This document shows, piece by piece, positions 1 through 6,766 of a stretch of 19,291 bases of DNA. The position numbers and the translations under genes were made by a program. Each line of letters opens with the position of its first letter. Position 1 is the first letter of the stretch. The stretch lies in the NCBI GenBank assembly GCA_027596195.1, contig JADGJG010000451.1, positions 1 to 19,291 on the forward strand. The letters are read 5' to 3'. The notes under the pieces are model-generated. The model was given only the letters and a program-made list of their open reading frames with translations, searched no databases and was not told where the DNA came from. The stretch comes from Podochytrium sp. JEL0797 (Eukaryota > Chytridiomycota > Chytridiomycetes > Chytridiales > Chytriomycetaceae).

Positions 1-6
1 TGTTTG

Positions 7-17
7 CCCCCCCCCCC
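7..17 (+). repeat. C11 run in GTPBP intron
   Basis: A homopolymeric C run in the intron that ends at base 77, on the sense strand of the gene. Confidence 0.9.
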
Positions 18-77
18 TTTTGGGTTCCTCCCGTATTTTTTTTCTAATCATCATCTCTGTCCTTGCGTGTTTAAAAG

Positions 78-1078
78 AGCACCTCGGACTCGCGCTCGCT
101 CTCAACGTTCCCGTGTACATTTGCATCACGAAAATCGACATGTGTCCGGCCAACGTGCTCGAAAGCACCATCAAGCAGTTGACCAAGATTCTCAAGAGTT
201 CTGGGTGTCGCAAGATTCCCATGTTTATCAAAACAGTGGGAGATGTGTTGGTGACGGCGGGGAATTTTGTGTCGGAGAGGTAAAATCCTTTTGTTTGGTT
301 TTCGCGGGGACATTGATTGACCCCCCCCCCCCCCCCTTTCACAGAGTCTGCCCCATCTTCCAAATCTCCAACCTCACAGGCGAAGGCCTCGACCTCCTCA
401 AACTCTTCCTCAACGTTCTCCGCTCCAACTCGCAAGGCCATTACGACCCCCTCGCCCCTGTCGAATACCAAATCACCGACACCTTCTCCGTCCCCGGAGT
501 CGGCACGGTCGTGAACGGAACGCTCGTGAACGGTGTGGTACACGTTGGCGATAACCTCCTGATTGGACCGGACTCCTCCGGCCACTTTACACCCACAATC
601 GTGAAATCGATTCAACGCAAACGCGTGAACGTGCCTCTTGCGAGTGCCGGACAAAGTGCGAGTTTTGCGTTGAAGAAGATTAAGCGTAGTAGTATCCGCA
701 AGGGCATGGTGATGTTGAGTAAAGCGGCGGATGCGAAGGCGCATTTTGAGTTTGAGGCGGAGATTCTGGTGTTGTATCATAGTACGACGATTAGTACCAA
801 GTATCAGGCCATGTTGCATTGTGGTGGGGTGAGACAGACGGCCAAGATTGTGGGGATGGATCAGGGGGTGTTGAGGACGGGGGATCGTGCTTTGGTGCAG
901 TTTCGGTGAGTTTTTTTTGTGGAGTGTGGTGAGGTTGGGATTCTTAATTTTGGTGTGGTTTAGGTTCATGAGAAATCCTGAATACTTGAAGGTTGGGACG
1001 CGGTTACTTTTCCGTGAAGGGAGAACGAAGGGTGTTGGGAAAGTGGTGAGGTTGGGACCCAAGCCTGAGGGAGCGTAA
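78..1078 (+). CDS. GTPBP1/GTPBP2-type GTP-binding protein, C-terminal part (5' end outside window)
   Basis: This is the 3' part of an EF-Tu-like GTPase of the GTPBP1/2 family, cytoplasmic proteins related to elongation factors and linked to ribosome rescue and mRNA turnover. Exons seen: 78-279, 345-905 and 964-1078, all with GT-AG introns. The first exon holds the end of the G domain, with the guanine-specificity motif TKID in [14 protein letters not shown]. It is followed by CRKIPMF and, across the splice, [21 protein letters not shown]. Domain II ([15 protein letters not shown]) and domain III ([35 protein letters not shown]) follow. It ends with the family signature [11 protein letters not shown] and a TAA stop. 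P-loop and switch regions lie upstream of the window. Bases 1-77 are the tail of an intron with a C11 run and a CTAAT branch-like site. The assignment rests on collinear family motifs over about 290 residues. GTPBP1 and GTPBP2 cannot be told apart here. Confidence 0.93.
321..336 (+). repeat. C16 run acting as polypyrimidine tract
   Basis: C16 stands immediately before TTTCACAG at the 3' end of the 280-344 intron of the GTPBP gene, so it occupies the place of the polypyrimidine tract. Confidence 0.9.
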
Positions 1079-1107
1079 TTGAGGGTTTTGTGTTTTGATT
1101 GCTTTGG

Positions 1108-1113
1108 AATAAA
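1108..1113 (+). terminator. Polyadenylation signal AATAAA of the GTPBP gene
   Basis: A perfect AATAAA lies 29 nt after the TAA stop, a usual position for a eukaryotic 3' end. The eIF3d start codon follows only 128 nt later, so the eIF3d promoter must lie mostly between these two points. Confidence 0.5.
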
Positions 1114-1240
1114 TATGATGTGGTGTGGAAGAGGGAAGAGAGAAATACATACTGCCGAAGTCTACTGTAGGTCGGGCTGTTCGATGTTCGGGCAATTTCC
1201 GCTTCCCTTTTGGTTTTTCAAGCAAAAATCGACAGCAAAA

Positions 1241-3858
1241 ATGCCATCTGCCAGATCCAAGAGCAAGTCGCCCACCAGAGCTCCTGCCGGTACGCATCCC
1301 GAATGCCATGGCTTTGATCATTCATGTTCCGGCACTCCTCTCTGGCTGCTACCCTTTGCGCAAGCACTCGTGAACTGACCCGCAGTCCTTACACACAGCT
1401 CCGCTCTCCTTCCTCCTCCCCAGTATCATCGACAACCCCAACGGATGGGGTCCTCCAGCTTCTGCCGAGGGTCTTGAAGCCTTTGCAGCTCTCAACGAAG
1501 TTCCGTATGCGCCCTTCTCTCGCTTCGATCGCATTGGCAAAGTGGTGCGTTGGTCGTTACTGCTCCTTGTTTACTATTTGTATGTGGATTCTAACTCCAT
1601 CTCTATTTCCATTCAACTAGGCTGACTGGTCTGCCCCTGTGACTGCCACTGCCGATGGTGTGTACTTGTTTTTCTTTTTTTTTCTCTTGTCCCGCTCGGC
1701 TGACGTTTCTTTTCCAGAGCAAACCAACCAACGCGGAACCCGCAGAAACTTTGCCAACAACGAAGCCGTCGGGTCCGGCACTGCCTCCGCCTTCGCCTTT
1801 GCCTTCTCCAACAACGAGCTCCTCGACGAAGCGTCCTTCTCGGTCGTGGACCGCGTCCCGACTGCGGGATCTGGGTCCGTGAGAAAGCTTGCCAACAAGA
1901 ACTACCAGGGCTCGTACAACCAGAAGCGCGGGGGTGCCGCTGCGCCTGGAAATGTGGCTATTTCGAACAGGTGTGTGTTTGTTTTTTGTTGTTATCCCTC
2001 CCTTTTGCAAGCGATGACCCTTTGATACCGACACAACCTGTGGGGCCAACATCATATATTCACACTGTCTGATGCATTCTTCTTCTCCTCCCTCCTCCCT
2101 ATATTGCGTTCTTCATCTGTGCCTTTGTTCTGACTCTTTGTTTTTCTCCTCCAGGTTGGTTTTCGACTCTCTTTCACGCTGGAGCGCAAGTGATGACTCA
2201 AAAGATTGGCTGACATCAATTGATGGAGCTTACAATCATGTATTCACACTGTCTGATGCCAAACAAAACACCCTCTCTCGCAAACCCCCTTCTCTTTCGA
2301 TTGTTAATTGTTCCTGCTATTTCTCCAGATTCAAGGCTGGCGCGAATCCCACTCGTGGTGGATACGCTCGCCGCGGCGGATACGGAGGTGGCCGATACAA
2401 CGACAAGGTTACTCGTCTGCGAGATGCCAGTATTGCTGTTGGCATTGACTGGAAGGTCATGGAGGAGATTGAGTTTACTCGATTGGGGAAATTGTACTAT
2501 GAAGTTGGAGAGCCGGAAGACTTGTATGTATTTTTTCTTTGGATCTCGCTTTTCCGGTCCCCGCTCTCTCTCCGCGCCACTTCGCACCTGATGATGTTTT
2601 AAACCGATTGTCTGACGACACATTTATGGAGTCCAATCTTTTTGTATTCACACCCTGATGCTCTTTCTTGTCACTCGCTCCCTGCTCTCTTCTTGATTTT
2701 CACGTTTACTGAATATCGCGCCTTTTCGATACCAGGTCCGCTCACGGAAAGTGTAACTTCTTCGACAAGAGCTACGACCGTCTCACAACCAAGATGGAGA
2801 AACGCCTGCTCCCCACCGCGGCTTCCAACTTCACTCATGTCAACCCCACCGCTTCCTCCGACTCTATGCTGCAATCATACGCCGACCAGACGGAGGGCCG
2901 CGTGGTTCTCGGAAGCGCCGACGTCATTGCGGCTCTCATGTGCTGTGGAAAGAGTGTCTACGGCTGGGACGTTGTCATCACCAAAACCGACAACCGCGTC
3001 ACTTTCGACAAGCGGGACGGAGGGTACTTTGACCTCAGCACTGTGAACGAGAACGCCACGGAGCCTCCCGTCGAGAACGAGACAGAGTCCCTCAACACGC
3101 CGACTTTCTTGGCCCAAGAAGCCACGCTCATTCTCCAAAACTACGCGGCTCAAGTTCTCAAGACGGACATGGAAGTGTTTGCTTTGGAGCAAGAGTCCCC
3201 GTTTGCACCCGAAGTGGCCGCTACCGGAGGCATGCCGCTCCCAAGTGGAATCCAACGCTACCGCAAGTGGGACCTCGGTGACGACATCTCCCTGATTGCC
3301 CGTACCACATTGGACGCCGTCGTTGAAGGCCCCAACAATGGCGAAATGGCCGAGATTCTCGAAGACAACATTCTCAGCAACCCCGTCGACAGCAACAACG
3401 TTCTGTTTGCCACGACCAGATGTCTCAACGAATTCGACTCTCGAGCGATTGGAGCCGGAGGCGCACCCGACTGGCGCGCCAAGCTCGACCAACAGCGTGG
3501 AGCCGTGATGGTTTCTGAAATCAAAAACAACGGAAACCGACTCGTTCGTTGGACGGTTGAGTCGATCCTCTCTGGCGCGGATCTCATGAAGATTGGGTTC
3601 GTGTCGCGCTCGAACGTCAAGGACCGTACCAAGCACGGTGTGTTGGCCGGCATGACGGTTAAGCCGCACGAGTTTGTGGGGCAAATGAACTATGCGCCTG
3701 GCTCTGGGTGGGGTATCTTGCGTGCGATTGTGGATTTGATTTTCGGGTACCCCGATGGCAAGTATGTGATGGTGAAGGATGCGAATAAGCCGATTTTGCG
3801 TATTTATGGGGTTCCGGCTGAGTTTGGGTCGGTTGTGGATGATGAGACTACCGAATAA
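1241..3858 (+). CDS. Eukaryotic translation initiation factor 3 subunit D
   Basis: eIF3d is the cap-binding subunit at the edge of the eIF3 complex on the 40S ribosome. Proposed exons: 1241-1289, 1399-1544, 1621-1657, 1718-1970, 2329-2523 and 2736-3858, giving 600 residues. The start ATG has A at -3 and opens MPSARSKSKSPTRAPA. The second exon carries the family N-terminus IIDNPNGWGPP and YAPFSRFDRIGKVADW. A Gly/Arg-rich segment (GGYARRGGYGGGRY) follows. The C-terminal cap-binding domain contains SVYGWDVVI, FDKRDGGYFDL, YRKWDLGDDISLIAR, DWRAKLDQQRGAVMVSEIKNN, RWTVESILSGADLMKIGFVSR, KPHEFVGQMN and GWGILRAIVDL. For exon 2, an acceptor at 1399 keeps frame; the nearer AG at 1423 does not. Introns 4 (358 nt) and 5 (212 nt) are unusually long and carry three snoRNA candidates. 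The last codons run into an AATAAA. Confidence 0.95.
2006..2076 (+). ncRNA. Box C/D snoRNA candidate A, intron 4 of eIF3d
   Basis: Box C-like GCGATGA is at 2011-2017 and box D CTGA at 2069-2072. TGCA on each side (2006-2009 and 2073-2076) can form a 4-bp terminal stem. The 12 nt before box D, TATTCACACTGT, are identical in candidate B and nearly so in candidate C, as expected of a shared guide. The internal C'/D' boxes are degenerate (possible D' CCGA near 2028). This is the weakest of the three because box C has C for T at its second position. Its end lies 78 nt before the internal AG at 2153-2154. Confidence 0.6.
2153..2156 (+). promoter_or_regulatory. Internal AG|GT junction in eIF3d intron 4 (possible recursive splice site)
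   Basis: A strong pyrimidine tract (TTTGTTTTTCTCCTCCAG) ends in AG at 2153-2154 and is followed directly by GT (GTTGGT). This is a 3' splice site fused to a 5' splice site with no exon between. It divides the 358-nt intron into parts of 184 and 174 nt, each holding one snoRNA candidate. Use of the site is an inference. Confidence 0.4.
2186..2259 (+). ncRNA. Box C/D snoRNA candidate B, intron 4 of eIF3d
   Basis: All four boxes are present in order: box C GTGATGA (2190-2196), D' CTGA (2210-2213), C' TGATGGA (2221-2227) and box D CTGA (2253-2256). GCA and TGC flank boxes C and D and can pair. The two possible guides are the bases before D' (CAAAAGATTGG) and before D (GTATTCACACTGT). Length is 74 nt and it ends 69 nt before the 3' splice site at 2328, typical of intron-encoded C/D snoRNAs in other eukaryotes. 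The rRNA or snRNA target is not assigned. Confidence 0.8.
2584..2661 (+). ncRNA. Box C/D snoRNA candidate C, intron 5 of eIF3d
   Basis: Box C CTGATGA (2588-2594), D' CTGA (2612-2615), C'-like TATGGA (2625-2630) and box D CTGA (2655-2658) appear in order, flanked by GCA and TGC that can pair. The D guide core TGTATTCACAC matches candidate B, while the D' guide (AACCGATTGT) differs in part. It ends 74 nt before the 3' splice site at 2735. It is clearly a paralogue of A and B. Confidence 0.75.
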
Positions 3859-3859
3859 A
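3854..3859 (+). terminator. AATAAA overlapping the eIF3d stop codon
   Basis: AATAAA spans the TAA stop of eIF3d. Another AATAAA lies at 4207-4212, just before the 3' end of the convergent cyclophilin gene. Which one directs cleavage cannot be told from sequence; if the distal one, the two mRNAs nearly meet or overlap. Confidence 0.35.
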
Positions 3860-4242
3860 TTTTGTCGTTTGCTTCCCATTATTGTGCGTTGTTTTTGTAT
3901 CTGACTTGCCTTTCAGTTGTTTATACGTCTTGGGAATGTACAATTTGTGCCGCCCTCCTCGATTGCCCTGTATTTTGAGGATCAAAGGAACATGGAATTG
4001 AGAAACACCCGAGTGCTTCTCTTCTTGAAATCGGCCAATCGGCCAACGCGCGTGCAAAGAATTTCTGTGCTCAACCTCCCCCCTTCTCCTTCAGTAACAT
4101 AAGCCAGGAGTTCAACCCTGTGATCAAACAACGAAAACGTCCCTGACAAGAGATCAAGGGTTTACAAAAGACATGGACGTTTCAAGGCATTTTTTTACAC
4201 ACACTCAATAAAATGACAAGAATGTTCCAGATCCAAATGGAT
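3859..4242. other. Intergenic region between convergent eIF3d and cyclophilin genes
   Basis: These 384 nt hold the 3' UTRs of two converging genes. A 61-codon open frame at 3917-4102 (+) has no recognisable domain. I see no RNA gene or repeat here. Confidence 0.7.
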
Positions 4243-4997
4243 TTAGAGCTGGCCACAGTCGGCAACGACAATCTTGGCCTTGGTGGCTCCAGACTGGGAT
4301 CCGTAGCTCTCAACCTTCTTGACAATCTCGTAACCCTCAACAACGGATCCGAAAACAACCTGGATGAATGGCAGCAGCATCAGCAACCGAAAAAGAAAAA
4401 AAGCCAAGCCAAGCACTTGTAACTCACGTGCTTTCCGTCCAACCACGGGGTCTTGGTGGTACAGAGGAAGAACTGGGATCCGTTGGTTCCGGGGCCTGGA
4501 AGAGAGCAGTCAGTAAACGATGCAACGGGAGAGACGCCAATCAAAAAAAATCAAAAAACGCACCGGCGTTGGCCATGGAGAGGACACCCTCGCCAGTGTG
4601 CTTCAAGATGAAGTTCTCGTCAGCAAACTTGGCTCCGTAGATGGACTTTCCTCCTGTGAGAGTAGTAGTTGTTTGATCAGTTTTTTTTCTTTTTCACCGT
4701 CAACCTGCGTCACAACACAAAACGCATGCGAGGGTGACCTTCAAGCAGCGCAAATAAAAAATAAAAAACAAACGCACCAGTTCCGTTGTGGTTGGTGAAG
4801 TCTCCTCCCTGGCACATGAACTGGGGGATGACGCGGTGGAACGACGAGCCCTTGTATCCGAATCCCTTCTCGCCGGTGCAGAGAGCGCGGAAGTTCTCAG
4901 CGGTCTTGGGGACAACGTCAGCACGGAGCTCCATGATGACGCGGCCGAGGGGCGCGCCGTTGGCGGTGAGGTCGAAGAAAACGCGGGGGTTGGCCAT
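4243..4997 (-). CDS. Cyclophilin A-type peptidyl-prolyl cis-trans isomerase
   Basis: This enzyme isomerises Xaa-Pro peptide bonds and is the cytosolic cyclosporin A target. Exons on the minus strand are 4997-4778, 4653-4564, 4495-4428 and 4359-4243, giving 164 residues, the usual size of single-domain cyclophilin A. Active-site residues are intact: [15 protein letters not shown] (Arg, Phe, Met, Gln of the catalytic face), GSQFFLCT and [11 protein letters not shown] (the Trp that confers cyclosporin sensitivity, and the catalytic His). There is no signal peptide or C-terminal extension, which argues for a cytosolic protein. The start chosen is [10 protein letters not shown], with AAA before the ATG; an in-frame ATG further upstream (5096) would add 33 residues unlike any cyclophilin. 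All introns are GT-AG. It is the last of three consecutive minus-strand genes. Confidence 0.97.
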
Positions 4998-5112
4998 TTT
5001 GGAAAAGATGTTTTGCGAAAAAAAAACGTTTGCCAAAAAAAAACCTGTTCCTGTGTTTTCCACCCGCTTCCACGTCCTCAGCCACCAATTTTCCATTTCA
5101 TTTCATTTCATT

Positions 5113-5877
5113 TCACACAACGGGACATCCAGGAAGAGACTTGTGCATTTGGAACACCGCTTTTCTCTCCTCGCGTTGATATTTTTCACGCAGCTGCGAA
5201 AACGCCTCCGTCAATGGCGATTCGGGCCGAATTTTTGATTGGCTGATGAGTGGGGAATGTCGAGTGAATGCTGAGAACGGCACATCGCGTCGAGGTGGAG
5301 GATTCAACAGAGAAAGGGACCCAAAAGTTGCTCTTGTTCGTTTTTGAGCCAGGGCTGGGGTTGGGGTCGGAATGGGCAGTTGCGAGAGAAACTTGTATAT
5401 TTCGCGCTCCTTCTGCGAACGATCTTCGAGAGGAAGGTTGATGAAGCTGCCAGGATTTTCAGTTGAACGCGTCTCGGCGCGGCAATCCCATTCCCGCCCA
5501 GACTCAACAACAACATTTTCGCATCTTCTCTCATCCATGTTGACGCTGTCACTTTCGACAACTTTTCCGCTGTCCCATCGCCGTACTTGTTCTTTTGTCC
5601 CGAAAGCTGTCAATTGTTTCACAGCGGAACCCGCCAAAGGATCCAACAGCGACACGGTGTGAATAGAACTGTCTGAATCCCAGTTAATGTCGGGCGACGC
5701 GTGAAAATCGTGGATTGGCCGCTTCGTGAGCTTTTTGATCCGTTGTTTTTGGAACTTCAAAAACTGGCGGAACTACATGTCAAATCGCGGGTTGAATGGG
5801 CAATGAAGCTCGGAGCATACCACTTCACGTCCGTGCACGACTTTGAGTTTCCGTCTCTGCTCTGCGATATCTTGCAT
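5113..5877 (-). CDS. Hypothetical basic protein, 2 exons
   Basis: I do not recognise this protein. The proposed model has exon 1 at 5877-5821 (19 codons from the first ATG after an in-frame stop, MQDIAEQRRKLKVVHGREV), a 48-nt intron (GTATGC...TAG) and exon 2 at 5772-5113, about 238 residues. Exon 2 begins FRQFLKFQKQRIKKLTKRP, a basic, probably helical segment continuing that of exon 1. A polar, low-complexity middle follows, then a Pro-rich stretch (LPIPTPTPALAQ) and a charged C-terminus (AFSQLREKYQREERK). No membrane segment or signal peptide is seen. The open frame is much longer than chance and the splice joins two segments of the same character, so it is probably a gene. The stop is 115 nt upstream of the cyclophilin start and the ATG is 71 nt after the ankyrin gene stop, in a same-strand run. 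Confidence 0.55.
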
Positions 5878-5948
5878 GTGTTTTGAATTGTTCTTTCTTT
5901 CGTTTTTCTTTTCAATCTCAAATCACGCGGTATTTCAGAATCTCGCAT

Positions 5949-6712
5949 CTACTGAAACATCTTTCTCATTTCCGTGTCATCCAACACGTCGACAGGCGCG
6001 AATCCCTTCGAGTTTCTTACTTGACGAGAAGCCCCACGCTCCAACAACAGTTTCACAATATCTTTGGCACCGAGCAGGGTGGCTACGATAATCATTAATC
6101 ACATATGAATCGGCAAAGAGGGAAAAATAAACGCGTGTTTTTTGCTCACCCAGATGCAAAGCCGTGTTCCCTCCCTGTTGACCAGAATAATTCGAGAAAC
6201 AAGGAGGATTTTCCACTTTAGTTTACTCTGTTGAAGAAAGGGTGGGACTCACTCCAAATGAAATGTCCAAATCCTCCTTCGATCCCGTCACGTCGATAAT
6301 GTCTTTGGCGATCGAGTCGTTTCCCTTCAGAAGGGCGAGCTGAAGAGCAGTACAGGATCCAACATAAGCTCCCAAGAACTTGTACGCGTCTAATTAGACA
6401 GTTGATTTGACACCAAGTTTTAGATTGTTTCGGTTCGATCCCGCGACGCGTCAAACTGTACCGATCTCGACATCGACATCAAACTTTGCCGAAGGATCTT
6501 TCAGCTTTTCCTTGGTAAGATCTTTGTTTGCGGAGATGATGGATCTGACTTTGTCCGGGTTCGAGGATTTGATGGCTGTTGGAAAGAGTCAGAAACGCGA
6601 GGAATGACGCGCTTTAGTTAACCTTTGAAGAGATCCTGTAACGAGGTTGAATTTTAGATAATCGATTACACCTGAAATCACAGACCTCGAGCGACGCGCT
6701 TTCAGAAGACAT
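5949..6712 (-). CDS. Small ankyrin-repeat protein, 6 exons including two micro-exons
   Basis: A protein of 149 residues is rebuilt from exons 6712-6686 (27 nt), 6635-6623 (13 nt), 6575-6462, 6389-6253, 6174-6150 (25 nt) and 6082-5949. All introns are GT-AG and the frame is kept throughout. The N-terminus MSSESASLEDLFKAIKSS leads into a helical repeat. CTALQLALLKGNDSIAKDII is a diverged ankyrin repeat. GGGNTALHLATLLGAKDIVK followed by LLLERGASRQVRNSKGFAPV is a near-canonical ankyrin repeat plus the start of the next. Ankyrin repeats bind proteins; the partner is unknown. For exon 5, the acceptor just before GGAGGG is required; an earlier AG throws the ankyrin repeat out of frame. The start codon lies against an A19 tract (sense strand), 54 nt from the divergent SDA1 start. 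Confidence 0.82.
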
Positions 6713-6766
6713 GTTTTTTTTTTTTTTTTTTTGGTTTTGTTTTTCAACGCCAACCCATCCGCGATC
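6713..6766. promoter_or_regulatory. Shared divergent promoter of the ankyrin gene and SDA1
   Basis: Only 54 nt separate the start codons of two divergent genes. The interval opens with a T19 run (6714-6732), which is A19 in the ankyrin mRNA sense. Poly(dA:dT) tracts exclude nucleosomes in known fungal promoters, so this run is a likely core of a bidirectional promoter. The 5' UTRs must be very short, or transcription must start inside the opposite gene. Confidence 0.6.

Noticed and set aside
1290..1398. Possible snoRNA in eIF3d intron 1 (CTGA near its end)
   Set aside because: No box C-like TGATGA at a suitable distance and no terminal pairing; the length (109 nt) is ordinary.
1421..1430. 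Acceptor AG at 1422-1423 for eIF3d exon 2
   Set aside because: It puts the IIDNPNGWG segment out of frame with exon 1. The AG ending at 1398 keeps frame and adds a plausible PLSFLLPS lead.
2794..3858. eIF3d starting at the ATG at 2794
   Set aside because: Conserved eIF3d N-terminal motifs (DNPNGWGPP, FDRIGKVADW, the GIDWKVMEEIEF region) are found upstream in spliced exons, so this ATG is internal.
3917..4102. Short plus-strand frame between eIF3d and cyclophilin
   Set aside because: It is 61 codons with no motif, in a region expected to be 3' UTR of two convergent genes.
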